A stretch of DNA of 64,000 nucleotides from Cohnella endophytica (GCF_003628305.1 NZ_RBZM01000015.1:1-64000); one strand, 5' to 3'; counted from the first letter of the stretch, positions 20,601-29,559 are shown. Notes: generated by a model from the sequence alone, not told the origin. Numbers and translations are program-made.

Positions 20601-21140
20601 TTAGCTCGAATAAACTTCCGGCTTAAGTACACCGACGTAAGGCAGGTTGCGGTATTTCTCCGCGTAATCGAGCCCGTAGCCGACGACGAACGCATCCGGA
20701 ATCGTGAAGCCGGTATAATCCGCGTTCAGATCTACCGTCCGGCGGCCCGGCTTATCGAACAGCGCCACCACGTTAACGGAAAGCGCGTTGCGGCGTTCCA
20801 GTACGTCGATTAAGTAGCTTAGGGTCAAGCCGCTGTCGATAATGTCTTCTACGATAATGACGTCGCGCCCCTCGACGGAAGCATCCAAATCCTTAATAAT
20901 TTTGACTTCCCCCGACGATCTCGTCGAGTTGCCATAGCTGGATACCGCCATGAAATCAAGCTCGATCGGAATCGTAATGTTCTTGGACAAGTCCGCCATA
21001 AAAATAAAAGCGCCCTTCAGTACGCAAATGACGAGCGGGTTGCGCCCCTCGTAATCGCGGCTGACCGCTGCTCCCAACTCCTGTACCTTCTGCTGTATTA
21101 CTTCTTGCGAGTATAGAACTTCTTGAATGTCGTTTTGCAA
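20601..21140 (-). CDS. hpt: hypoxanthine phosphoribosyltransferase
   Basis: It salvages hypoxanthine and guanine to IMP and GMP using PRPP. The 179-aa protein has the PRPP-binding motif '[14 protein letters not shown]' (EDIIDSG at 98-104), the flexible loop '[14 protein letters not shown]' and the C-terminal '[13 protein letters not shown]'. It lies between tilS and ftsH. In B. subtilis Hpt and FtsH form a known gene pair, and TilS-Hpt coupling is also common. Confidence 0.97.
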   Translation of the reverse strand: MQNDIQEVLYSQEVIQQKVQELGAAVSRDYEGRNPLVICVLKGAFIFMADLSKNITIPIELDFMAVSSYGNSTRSSGEVKIIKDLDASVEGRDVIIVEDIIDSGLTLSYLIDVLERRNALSVNVVALFDKPGRRTVDLNADYTGFTIPDAFVVGYGLDYAEKYRNLPYVGVLKPEVYSS

Positions 21141-21198
21141 AGAAGGTACCTCCCAGTGAGATTATTACACGGTATGATGGCTTTCGTCCGATCATGCC

Positions 21199-22623
21199 CT
21201 AGTTTTCCGTCGCGTCGAGCGTTATCCGCAACGTCGTTATCGTGCGATCGGTGACTAGCGCATGGCTCGATCGCCGCATTCCCGGTATCCATAGCACGCG
21301 TCCATCGCGATCCGCCAGCAGCGGCAGTTTATCCCGTAAAGAACGCGGCACTTTCGCATCGACGAACATATCTTGCACTTTTTTGGTGCCGTTTAGTCCG
21401 TACGGTTGCATGAGATCGCCGGGCAGGCGACTGCGAATCCGAAGGGGAAACTTTAATTGCCCGAAATCAAAGCAAGCTTCTTGCCGGTCTGCCTTCGCAC
21501 TGGATACGGCTCCGTCCAGTCGCTCTAACCTTACCCGGTCCCCGGTTTCTTTAATCGTAACCTCGTACAAGCTCTCGGTTACGTCATACGCAAAATGTAT
21601 CGATTCCGGAATGGCCGGACCGATATAACCCTCTTCATATTCCCTGCGAAACACCCAGCCGTCTCCGATATCCAATTGGACGACCGTCGGACGTTCCTGC
21701 GCGATTGCCGTCAGAATTTCCTCGACTTGGGGGAAATCCAGCATTTGGCGCGGGTTTGAAGAACAGTTTAATATTAATTTAATCAATCTGCGTTGTAAAG
21801 CGACGTGAAGGCCGCGGAACCAACGTCGCTCTAGCCGGAAGCCCTCTCCCGAAGGAGTAACCCCCGTTTGGAACGCCTGCAAGGTCTCGGTTTCCATATA
21901 GTCGTCTTCTGCCGCCGCCATATCGGCCAGCCGGATTAAGGAGGTCTTCAGCCGCGGATTATGCTGTTCCAGCATCGGCATGAGGTCCATCCGGACGGCG
22001 TTGCGGAAGTAATGCCTATCGGCATTGCTGCTGTCGACCGCGTAGGGCACCCCGTTTCGCTTACAATACTCGAGAAGCTCACATTTGGTTATACGCAGCA
22101 AAGGGCGAATCAGTTCCAATTCGTCTTCTTTACGATGGGAGGGGATACCCGCAAGGCCTCCGATACCGGTTCCGCGGATAATTCTCATGAGCACGGTTTC
22201 CGCCTGATCGTCCGCGTGATGGCCCGTAATCAGATAGGAGCAGCCATGCTTAAGGGCGATGTTTTTTAGGAAAATATACCGTTTCTCTCTTGATGCGCTC
22301 TGGGGGTTCATTCCCGTTTCCGCTATGTACGCCGGCATGCCGAGCTCCGTCGACTCGAAGGCCAGTCCCCAATCGCGCGCCGCGCCGGCCACCAGTTCCG
22401 CTTCCGCATCGGATTCGGCTCCACGAAACTGATGATTCGCGTGGGCAACGACGATGCGGAACGGCGTTTCCTCCGCCATCGCTCGGAGCAGATGAAGAAG
22501 CGCCATCGAGTCCGGTCCTCCGGATACCGCCGCGACGACCGCGCTGCCTTCGCGCCACCAGCCGTCCGTACGAGCCTGCTCCATGATCCGAAGCTTCCAT
22601 TCTTCCTGGGGCTGCACCGTCAT
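21199..22623 (-). CDS. tilS: tRNA(Ile)-lysidine synthase
   Basis: It attaches lysine to C34 of the CAU-anticodon tRNA-Ile so that it reads AUA. The 474-aa protein has the PP-loop 'VSGGPDSMALLH' (SGGPDS at 34-39), 'HANHQFRGAESDAEA', 'YLITGHHADDQAETVLMRI', and a C-terminal TilS domain with 'LNGTKKVQDMFVDAKVPRSLRD'. The ATG at 22623 lies only 2 nt from AAAGGAG, while a GTG two codons on (22617) has ideal 8-nt spacing, so the true start may be the GTG. Confidence 0.96.
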   Translation of the reverse strand: MTVQPQEEWKLRIMEQARTDGWWREGSAVVAAVSGGPDSMALLHLLRAMAEETPFRIVVAHANHQFRGAESDAEAELVAGAARDWGLAFESTELGMPAYIAETGMNPQSASREKRYIFLKNIALKHGCSYLITGHHADDQAETVLMRIIRGTGIGGLAGIPSHRKEDELELIRPLLRITKCELLEYCKRNGVPYAVDSSNADRHYFRNAVRMDLMPMLEQHNPRLKTSLIRLADMAAAEDDYMETETLQAFQTGVTPSGEGFRLERRWFRGLHVALQRRLIKLILNCSSNPRQMLDFPQVEEILTAIAQERPTVVQLDIGDGWVFRREYEEGYIGPAIPESIHFAYDVTESLYEVTIKETGDRVRLERLDGAVSSAKADRQEACFDFGQLKFPLRIRSRLPGDLMQPYGLNGTKKVQDMFVDAKVPRSLRDKLPLLADRDGRVLWIPGMRRSSHALVTDRTITTLRITLDATEN

Positions 22624-22648
22624 TTCTCCTTTAACGCTTATTGACTCT

Positions 22649-23581
22649 TTATTGAAGCAACCAAACCGCCGTCGCCGAAACGCTGAGCAAGATTGCGCCC
22701 CCGAGCAAACCGGCCATCCAGCGCGGCACCCTATCTTCCGGCGCCTTAAGGCGCTGCGAGGAGCGGAATACGCTTCTCCATTCTTCGGAGGCTTCCTTCG
22801 TATTCTCGAATTTTCCGTTTAACGCTTTCTCCATCCAGCTCTCGAGCGGAGCGAGTCGCGCATTGCTCCGTACGAGCTTCATTAACTCTCGAGGATGGCG
22901 GTTCTGCGGAAGCAGCGTCCGGGTCAATTGAACGAGACGTTTGCCTTCCAGCGCGTGCAACCATAACATGGCCACCGAGAAATGATCGTAAGCCGGATCG
23001 GCGATCCGGCTTCCCGCGAACCAATAGCCACGGTCATAGATTTCGGTAAATTGACGAACGCTGCGGCCGATGGCCGAAGCGCCGCCGTAATCGACCAATT
23101 CGACGCGTCCGTACTCGCCTACAAGTACGTTATCGCTCTTAATATCCCCGAATGCCCAGCCGGCTTCGTGCAATTGCGCAAGTCTCTCCAACAGCCGGAA
23201 TCCGACGACTCCGAGCCATTGCGGTCCATGCTGTCGCAAATACGCCTGAATCGGACTGCCCGGTATATACCGCATGACGTAATAGGGAATGTTTTTCCCA
23301 TCGATAACCGCATCGTCGACGTCTAACAGAAAAGGAACCCGCCCTTTCTCCGAACTATCCAAGGAGGCTAGGATATTCGCTTCTCCTTGGAGCTCGGACG
23401 TCTCGAACCCGAGCTTCACCGCGCAAGCCGATCGATAGCCGATTCCCGAAGAAGCCAGATACACATGCCCATTCGAGCCGAGCCCTAGCAGTCTCTCCAA
23501 GCGGTATTGCTTGCCGTTCCATCTGCCTCTGATCTCCGTGCCTTTCGGAAGAGGTCGCTGTTCATTAGACGACGTAGTCAC
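22649..23581 (-). CDS. YabT-like membrane-anchored serine/threonine kinase
   Basis: A 310-aa protein with a eukaryotic-type kinase domain (about residues 25-280) and one C-terminal TM helix (about 287-309). Visible elements are the glycine loop 'GLGSNGHVYLA' (33-43), the ATP lysine K56 ('CAVKLGF'), the catalytic loop 'AFGDIKSDN' (143-151) and DYG (164-166) in place of DFG. The catalytic Asp, Lys and Asn are kept, but the usual His-Arg before Asp is Phe-Gly. B. subtilis YabT at this locus is a DNA-activated sporulation kinase that phosphorylates RecA. The start overlaps the yabS end by 17 nt. Confidence 0.85.
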   Translation of the reverse strand: MTTSSNEQRPLPKGTEIRGRWNGKQYRLERLLGLGSNGHVYLASSGIGYRSACAVKLGFETSELQGEANILASLDSSEKGRVPFLLDVDDAVIDGKNIPYYVMRYIPGSPIQAYLRQHGPQWLGVVGFRLLERLAQLHEAGWAFGDIKSDNVLVGEYGRVELVDYGGASAIGRSVRQFTEIYDRGYWFAGSRIADPAYDHFSVAMLWLHALEGKRLVQLTRTLLPQNRHPRELMKLVRSNARLAPLESWMEKALNGKFENTKEASEEWRSVFRSSQRLKAPEDRVPRWMAGLLGGAILLSVSATAVWLLQ

Positions 23582-24326
23582 TGCGCACCCCGTTCGATTC
23601 GCCCCTCGTCCCTTGGATCGGCGTCTCCGTTAGCTCTGTTTTGCTTATTTTACCACAAGTCGCGCGGATAAAATCAACGACCTGCAACAGAGCCGGCCCC
23701 GTAGGCGTCGTCCCCTTCATACGGATGCGGCCGAACAACGAGCCGATCTTGGAAGCGTCGGATGTCCAGCCCGCGTCCTTGACGCAATAATCGTGTTGCG
23801 TATCCCCCGGAAAATGGAACACGGACACCTGGCTCCTTCCCGTTCGGGCTTGGATGCTCAGGGTGAGATCCCTGACCGCTTCTTCCACGGCTAGAAGCTT
23901 GGGCTTCATGCTTGCGCTCGCATCGATCAGGAGCGCGACGGACAGCGACATCGTCTCCTCCATCTCTTCCATAACCTTTACGATTTCCGCCCGCTTCGGC
24001 GGAGGCAGCGCGCCAACGTCGTTCACGCCGAACAGTTCGCGCAGCTCCTGATTAACCGCGTTGCGAATCGTTCCCGCGACCGTCTGCCTCGTCATCATCT
24101 GTACCGTCCGTGACAGCTGACGGCTCGTCACGATGCGGCTAATCCCGCCGCCCGCGCGGGCAATCTCGGCAATCTCCGCCGCCCCGTACTCGCCGATCGT
24201 GCCTTCGTCGATTACCCCTGCCACGTTCACCGTGATCCCCTCGGCATAAGCCTGCGCCGCCGCGATTACCGGACTGTCACCTACGTTCGATCCGCCGTCC
24301 GTAATAAGCAAAATCTGCTTCATCAT
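23565..24326 (-). CDS. yabS: VWA-domain protein YabS
   Basis: A 253-aa cytosolic protein matching B. subtilis YabS in sequence layout and locus. The N-terminal half starts 'MKQILLITDGGSNVGDSP'. The C-terminal half is a von Willebrand A domain with a classic MIDAS 'LLIDASASMKPK' (DASAS at 135-139) and 'TTPTGPALLQVVDF'. ATG 24326 has AAGGAG 7 nt upstream and is preferred to a GTG at 24332. Its function is not established; pairing with the kinase suggests a metal-dependent adaptor or substrate. The tandem-repeat region begins about 120 bp upstream of it. Confidence 0.88.
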   Translation of the reverse strand: MMKQILLITDGGSNVGDSPVIAAAQAYAEGITVNVAGVIDEGTIGEYGAAEIAEIARAGGGISRIVTSRQLSRTVQMMTRQTVAGTIRNAVNQELRELFGVNDVGALPPPKRAEIVKVMEEMEETMSLSVALLIDASASMKPKLLAVEEAVRDLTLSIQARTGRSQVSVFHFPGDTQHDYCVKDAGWTSDASKIGSLFGRIRMKGTTPTGPALLQVVDFIRATCGKISKTELTETPIQGTRGESNGVRSDYVV

Positions 24327-24448
24327 TCCCACACTCCTTAGGTTCTAGCATCTATTAAGAGTTTCGCCAAGGAATGGGAGATTTAACCTCGATTAGGCGT
24401 TGGGATAAACTGAGGCGGGGTTGAACTCCTTCCGGCATTTCCACCGAA

Positions 24449-24802
24449 TGGCCTTTGTTGCTACTGATAGCGGAAGGTGGTTCCGCTATCTCCCATGTTC
24501 TGGCCCCCGAAGACACATTAACGGATTCTCCTTCCGCTATTTCTCCTTAATGGCCTCTGTTGCTACTGATAGCGGAAGGTGGTTCCGCTATTCCTCATGT
24601 TCTGGCCCTCGAAGGCACATTAACGGATTCTCCTTCCGCTATTTCTCCTTAATGGCCTCTGTTGCTACTGATAGCGGAAGGTGGTTCCGCTATTCCTCAT
24701 GTTCTGGCCCCCGAAGACACATTAACGGATTCTCCTTCCGCTATTTCTCCTTAATGGCCTCTGTTGCTACTGATAGCGGAAGGTGGTTCCGCTATCTCCC
24801 AC
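24449..24802 (+). repeat. tandem array of 102-bp units (about 3.5 copies)
   Basis: Units begin at 24449, 24551, 24653 and 24755, exactly 102 bp apart, with only a few substitutions; the last is partial. Each contains a perfect inverted repeat ATAGCGGAA-GGTGG-TTCCGCTAT and, about 45 bp later, another CTTCCGCTAT half. Because 102 is a multiple of three, an open frame runs through, but it only repeats a 34-residue pattern, has no ribosome site, and is not considered a gene. The array lies between the yabS 5' end and the second array. Confidence 0.95.
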
Positions 24803-24818
24803 ATTCGAATCAGTTAGT

Positions 24819-25226
24819 GGTCTGGCAGAACCTTATTTCGCTGAATCAAGCGACAACGAGACTGTTAGTGGTCCGGCAGAACCTTACTTCGACGAATGGA
24901 GCAACCGCGAGACGATTAGGGGTCTGGCAGAACCTTACTTCGACGAATCAAGCAACCGCGAGACAATTAGCGGTCTGGCAGAACCTTACTTCGACGAATC
25001 GAGCAACCGCGTGACAATTAGGGGTCTGGCAGGACCTTAATTCGACGAATCGAACAACCGCGAGTCAATTTGTGGTCTGGCAGAACCTTACTTCGACGAA
25101 TCAAGCAACCGCGTGACAATTAGCGGTCTGGCAGAACCTTACTTCGACGAATCGAGCAACCGCGTGACAATTAGCGGTCTGGCAGAACCTTACTCCGAAG
25201 AATCCAGCGACACTCCCCAAACAAGT
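24819..25226 (+). repeat. tandem array of eight 51-bp units
   Basis: GGTCTGGCAGAACCTTA marks unit starts at 24819, 24870, 24921, 24972, 25023, 25074, 25125 and 25176, exactly 51 bp apart. Each unit carries a TTCGACGAA near-palindrome and an 'AGCAACCGCG' block; the eighth has diverged. There are no spacers, so it is not a CRISPR array. The unit is exactly half the length of the preceding 102-bp unit, although the sequences are unrelated by eye. Between the two arrays only about 16 bp remain. Confidence 0.95.
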
Positions 25227-25228
25227 TA

Positions 25229-25260
25229 AAGCGAGCCCCCCTTCGCCGGGAGGCTCGCTT
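25229..25260 (-). terminator. hairpin after the repeat arrays, possible distal terminator of spoIIE
   Basis: AAGCGAGCC pairs with GGCTCGCTT (9 bp) around a GC-rich 14-nt loop; on the minus strand a short CTTTAACTT follows. It is 266 nt past the spoIIE stop codon. The stretch 25261-25525 between it and spoIIE holds no gene, promoter or repeat that I can recognise. Confidence 0.4.
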
Positions 25261-25525
25261 ATGGTATGGCCATCTATAGAGTCACCTACTTTAAGTATCA
25301 ATTAACTATTGCGATCGTTCCGCCTAGCCTCCTTCAGCCCTTCATAGGGTTTATGATTCCTACGCTCTACTTCCTGCTGACTTGTCACCTCTCCCCTAGA
25401 CTATGTTCCCAGCCAAATGCTTGTTCGCCTCAACACAACCCAGCCAACATCCGCCAACTCTCATCCGTCGTCCATAGGAGCCCCACCTTTCAGGTTCTCA
25501 CGCTCGGCACATAAAGCCTCCGCAC

Positions 25526-28069
25526 TCAACTCACCGTCCTTGGACGCTCTAACCGTGTCAGACCCGGCCAACGGAAGGCTGCCCATTCCGGCTGGTGGCG
25601 CGTCAACCGGGTGACGATGACGGTCATGTCGTCCTTGATCCCGCCTGGATATTGGCGTAACGCCGTATCTAGAAGCGCTTCGGCGATTTCCTGAGGGTCA
25701 TCTTCCTCGAGCTCCTGGAGAACCCTTTTCATCCAAATTTCCTTATTGATCGCATGACCCGGAGAATCGAGAATGCCGTCCGTCATCATGATGAGCGTAT
25801 CTCCAGGCTGCAGTTGCACCCGCAGCAAGTCGATCTCGATATCCTGCAAAATACCGATAGGCAAGTTGTTGGCCGCAATCGGAATAATATCCCTCCCTCG
25901 CTTAATGAAGCTCGGCGTCGATCCGATCTTAAGCATCGTAGCATGGGCCGTGTAAAGGTCGATCAATGCCAGATCGACCGTCGCAAACATTTCGTCCGGA
26001 GAGCGCAGCAGGAGGATCGAATTCACCGACTTAACCGCCAGCCGCTCGTCGATGCCCGACTGCAGCAGCTGTTCCAGCATCGATAACGCGGCGCTGCTCT
26101 CCATTCGCGCCCTCACCCCGTTGCCCATCCCATCGCTTAACGCCACCGCGAACTTCCCGTTGCCTAACTCCACCATGCTGAAGCTGTCTCCCGACAATAG
26201 GTCGCCGTCCTTCGCGGCGCCCGCTACCCCCGTTTCCACCTCGTAGATTTTCGCCGATCCGAACGTTACCGTGCTCAGGTGAGCGGCAGGCTCTCCGCTT
26301 CGTTCTACGCGGACCGTTACCGTCTCCCCGAGTATTTCCGTCAGGATCGGCGCGATCATCTTGCGGCATTCGTCGTACCCGCTGTGGAACGCGTGTACCA
26401 TCTCAATGTCGATATGTCCCTCCTCCAAACTAATGATATCTATATTTTGAATCGCTAGCCCCAGATGGTCGAGCGCGTCTCGGATTTGCCTCTCTTGGGC
26501 GTCCATCTGTTTGGCCTCGCGACGAATTTCTTTCACCAGATCGTCCATGACCTGCGATACTCCCGTTAGTTGATCGGCTACGAGGAAACGGCTATCTTGG
26601 AGCTGCTGCCGCCAATGCAGGTCGTTCCGGTACACGCCGTATTGGCGCTTGAGCACATCGAGCACGAGCGGCGTCTTCGTGCATACCCGCTCCCAAGACT
26701 TCGGAATTTGCGCGGGCATCATATCCGGATTCTCCTCCACCGCCGTCATCATGTCCGTCATGAGCTTGTAGGTCTGGATAAAATGTCCATCCCAACACAA
26801 TCCCCGGCGGTGACAGCCCGAGCATGCCCGCTCATGAACCTCGTTCACGAAATGATCGAAGTCTCGGCTCTGTCTCGCCGTTTCCCCCGCTTGGGTCATC
26901 TGGCGGAAGCTCCTCGACAGTTGCCGGAACACCTCCGAGAACTTCTCTACCCTTTCCGCCGTCAAATCCCGAACTTTCTGGGCATAATCGTTCTGGTTCT
27001 GAGCATAAGTTGTAGTACCGGGCACGAATCTCGCCAGCACCTCCGCCGCGAAACGCGGAGTCGCCAATAACAATACGCAAGCCGCGACTGACGCCCACGT
27101 AGACACCATCGTCGCCGCGGCATTCTCCTGATAGAGAACGAGCACCGAGGTTCCCAGCAGCAAACCGAACGCGGATGCGGCCTTACCGCCTTCCCGCACA
27201 AGTCCGGCCATCAAGCCTCCGAAAGCAAGCAAGCCGATATCCGAAGGCGTGCCATGGTTGGACAAGCTTAGAATCATTCCCGCCACGACGCCGGCGGAAG
27301 TGCCTAGCGCCGGCCCGCCGACGTAAGCCGTCAGAACGACGAAATATCGAGACAATACGCCCGCCACCGCGATGCCATAGATCGTCCACCCCGTCATACC
27401 GGTTAGCAAGCACGCGAGCAGGATCGCCAGACCCACCCATTCCTCGTGCCGCAGATCCGCGGCCCTCTTCGCCCGGGTTAGAACGGGAAGCGCATGTACG
27501 AGCAATAACGTCAACACGAAAGCTAAGCCCGCTTCTACCAACGTGAGTACATAAGGCAGCCAATCGGTCTTGTCGGCCAATAGCGTGACGAACATTCGAA
27601 CAAGCAGCACCGACGCGAACACGACGACAGGCGCATGGGACAAATCCGCCCTCTCATACATCGAAAGCCCCCGATGGAGCAAATAGATCACTCCGATCTC
27701 CGCGCAAATAACCGCAGGGGCGGGATCAAGCGCCCAGAAGCTTCCCGCGACCAACGATACCATGGCCCAGAACGCAAGATCCTTGCGCAAGTACAGCACG
27801 ACTCCGAAGAAAGCGGCGGCGAACGGAGCGATTCCCTCCAGCATAGCGGCCCTTCCCAGCAAGAAACCGACAACGATGACGATGAACAGCCATTGCCGCG
27901 TCTGCAGCGCTCCTTTTAATCCCGACAGGAACGATGGCGGATGAGAGCTTGTTTGCTTGCGCGTAGATTGATTCGACTTCTGAAACCAACTCTTGCGTCC
28001 CGTTTCGGGAGCAAGGGAGGGTCCGGTTCCCGTGCGCGGCACGAAAGGAATTACGGACGGCTTGTCCAT
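25526..28069 (-). CDS. spoIIE: stage II sporulation protein E (SpoIIAA-P phosphatase)
   Basis: A membrane protein phosphatase that dephosphorylates SpoIIAA to release sigma-F in the forespore and also joins the polar divisome. The 847-aa protein has a multi-TM N-terminal domain (about residues 45-345), a central linker domain and a C-terminal PP2C-type phosphatase with metal-binding aspartates in 'LSGDSFSMVELG', 'VALSDGMGNGVRARMES', 'IMMTDGILDSPG' and 'KDDMTVIVTRL'. The ATG at 28069 has GGGGTG 6 nt upstream; a GTG three codons earlier is less likely. The promoter has the Spo0A-dependent layout. Confidence 0.97.
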   Translation of the reverse strand: MDKPSVIPFVPRTGTGPSLAPETGRKSWFQKSNQSTRKQTSSHPPSFLSGLKGALQTRQWLFIVIVVGFLLGRAAMLEGIAPFAAAFFGVVLYLRKDLAFWAMVSLVAGSFWALDPAPAVICAEIGVIYLLHRGLSMYERADLSHAPVVVFASVLLVRMFVTLLADKTDWLPYVLTLVEAGLAFVLTLLLVHALPVLTRAKRAADLRHEEWVGLAILLACLLTGMTGWTIYGIAVAGVLSRYFVVLTAYVGGPALGTSAGVVAGMILSLSNHGTPSDIGLLAFGGLMAGLVREGGKAASAFGLLLGTSVLVLYQENAAATMVSTWASVAACVLLLATPRFAAEVLARFVPGTTTYAQNQNDYAQKVRDLTAERVEKFSEVFRQLSRSFRQMTQAGETARQSRDFDHFVNEVHERACSGCHRRGLCWDGHFIQTYKLMTDMMTAVEENPDMMPAQIPKSWERVCTKTPLVLDVLKRQYGVYRNDLHWRQQLQDSRFLVADQLTGVSQVMDDLVKEIRREAKQMDAQERQIRDALDHLGLAIQNIDIISLEEGHIDIEMVHAFHSGYDECRKMIAPILTEILGETVTVRVERSGEPAAHLSTVTFGSAKIYEVETGVAGAAKDGDLLSGDSFSMVELGNGKFAVALSDGMGNGVRARMESSAALSMLEQLLQSGIDERLAVKSVNSILLLRSPDEMFATVDLALIDLYTAHATMLKIGSTPSFIKRGRDIIPIAANNLPIGILQDIEIDLLRVQLQPGDTLIMMTDGILDSPGHAINKEIWMKRVLQELEEDDPQEIAEALLDTALRQYPGGIKDDMTVIVTRLTRHQPEWAAFRWPGLTRLERPRTVS

Positions 28070-28107
28070 GGTGCACACCCCATTTACCAGATTGAATTGT
28101 GTTCTTA

Positions 28108-28140
28108 ATTATAGGGTGGGCATTTTATGAAGTTTGTCAG
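28108..28140 (-). promoter_or_regulatory. spoIIE: spoIIE promoter, sigma-A with 21-bp spacer and Spo0A-box-like sites
   Basis: The minus strand has CTGACA (28135-28140), 21 bp, then a perfect TATAAT (28108-28113). B. subtilis spoIIE and spoIIG use the same unusually long spacer in Spo0A-activated promoters. Two sequences near the 0A box TGNCGAA occur: TGACAAA overlapping the -35 and TGTCGGA about 30 bp further upstream. The gap from 28141 to 28427 has no further gene; the tRNA genes found here in B. subtilis are not visible. Confidence 0.7.
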
Positions 28141-28427
28141 AAACGGTTGGCGGGTAAAAAGTTTTTTCCGACAGGTTCGGGCGGGAGTTGGCGAAGCGCC
28201 GCGCGAATACGCGCAACCCGCGGCACGCATGGACTTCACTTGGTTCCCGTTACGCTTATCCCGGCATTCCCGCCTATTACGACAACAAAAAAACGCGCTC
28301 ATCCGACGGAGGATGGCGCACCTTGCGGCCTCCACGCAGACGCCAACCGCGCGGCAATGCCGGATCGTCGCGAATGAGTGCGGGGAGTTAAAATTTTCTC
28401 AGACAAGACTGCCCTGGATAACAACAA

Positions 28428-28450
28428 AGCCAGACCCTAAGGGTCTGGCT
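28428..28450 (-). terminator. intrinsic terminator after yabR
   Basis: A perfect 10-bp stem (AGCCAGACCC / GGGTCTGGCT) with a 3-nt loop and a T-rich TTGTTGTT tail on the minus strand, 26 nt past the yabR stop codon. Confidence 0.75.
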
Positions 28451-28476
28451 CTGAATACGATACTTGCTCTTATATC

Positions 28477-28926
28477 TTACGAACGACGTCCGCCACGTCC
28501 GCCTCGTTTGGATTCGGTACTTTTCTTAAGATTAGAAATGCGCTCTTCGCTGTCCTTCAGGAAGCGAGACAATTTGTCATCAAAAGAGGGGGATCTTCCG
28601 AAACCACCCGGTTTGGAGGGACGACCACCGCGATCGCGTGGTCCACGTTGTTGCGGTTGGTATTGCTGTTGTTGCTGCTGTTCCGGCGGTTTATCCACGG
28701 CTTGACGAATGGACAGACCGATCTTCCCGTCCTTGTCCACGTTAATGACCTTAACCGTAACCATGTCATTAATCTTCAAGTGCTCGTGAACGTCCTTAAC
28801 ATAGCTGTCCGCAATCTCGGAAATATGAACGAGTCCCGTAACGCCGCCCGTCAGATCAACGAATGCTCCGAAATGCGTGATGCCGGTAACCTTGCCCTCC
28901 AATTTGGTTCCCACTTCGATGGCCAT
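28477..28926 (-). CDS. yabR: S1-domain RNA-binding protein YabR
   Basis: A 149-aa cytosolic protein with one N-terminal S1 domain (residues 4-75: 'GTKLEGKVTGITHFGAFVDL', 'GLVHISEIADSYVKDV', 'VKVINVDKDGKIGLSIRQ'). A low-complexity tail follows, rich in Gln (seven in a row after PPEQ), then Arg-Gly and Lys/Arg, probably disordered and RNA-binding. Orthologues at this locus associate with ribosomes or general stress; the precise role is unclear. It lies between divIC and spoIIE, as in B. subtilis, with its own terminator. Confidence 0.92.
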   Translation of the reverse strand: MAIEVGTKLEGKVTGITHFGAFVDLTGGVTGLVHISEIADSYVKDVHEHLKINDMVTVKVINVDKDGKIGLSIRQAVDKPPEQQQQQQYQPQQRGPRDRGGRPSKPGGFGRSPSFDDKLSRFLKDSEERISNLKKSTESKRGGRGGRRS

Positions 28927-29052
28927 AAAAACCGATGTTCCTCCCTGAACCTAAATGTGCCCAGACTGCATAAGTCCGGCTATGCCAATTATAACCGACA
29001 ATTCAAAACAAGGTCAACAGACGTTAGACTACATCGAAGCATATGTACAGGC

Positions 29053-29361
29053 TTATTCTTTCTCGATCTGGAACTCGCCCGGAAGTCCGAGGCCATGTTC
29101 CTTGCGAGCAATCTGTCCGAGATACTCGTCATCGTTCAAGCGAGCGACCTGCTGCTTCAGAGCTTCATTCTTCGCTTGGGCGTCAGTAAGCTTCTGATTG
29201 ACTTCATGCAATTGACCCGAACGATCGTTAAGCTGTCCGTGTTGAACGATCAACACGTATAACGCCCAACTCATGAATAGAACGATCACGAATAGAAATA
29301 ATTTCAATCTTCTGCGCGCGCCCGTCATCACGGGTGTCGCGGTCATCGTGCTAGAGGACAA
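29053..29361 (-). CDS. divIC: cell-division protein DivIC (FtsB-like)
   Basis: A 102-aa single-pass membrane protein: a short cytoplasmic N-terminus, a TM helix ('LFLFVIVLFMSWALYVLIV', about residues 22-41), then an extracellular coiled coil with heptads (about 45-80). It would pair with FtsL and DivIB in the divisome. The open frame begins earlier, but TTG 29361 has a perfect AAAGGAGG exactly 7 nt upstream, so translation almost certainly starts at this TTG. An internal ATG (29346) lacks a ribosome site. Order yabP-yabQ-divIC-yabR matches B. subtilis. Confidence 0.9.
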   Translation of the reverse strand: MSSSTMTATPVMTGARRRLKLFLFVIVLFMSWALYVLIVQHGQLNDRSGQLHEVNQKLTDAQAKNEALKQQVARLNDDEYLGQIARKEHGLGLPGEFQIEKE

Positions 29362-29559
29362 TCCGACGCCTCCTTTCCCAAGCTGGAACGTTTTCCGAAC
29401 GAATGTACTGACAACTGTCCTAATTCCCTTATGCGAACGGGAACAGTCGCAATGGAGTAACGCGACTATTATAGCATAATCTGGACATTGGGAAATATCC
29501 TTCTTCGGGAGCAATTGCGGATAAAATGTTGTCGAACTAGCTACTTTAAGCGTTTAAAA

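Noticed and set aside
24421-25226. CRISPR array or repeat-encoded protein
   Set aside because: Units are contiguous with no unique spacers and no cas genes nearby. The open frames through the arrays exist only because 51 and 102 are multiples of three; they lack ribosome sites and continue on several frames.
28079-28476. tRNA genes expected here from B. subtilis (Met/Glu between yabR and spoIIE)
   Set aside because: No GGTTC-AA-TCC type T-loop or acceptor pairing was found on either strand; only a promoter and a terminator are present. A plus-strand open frame in the same gap has no support.
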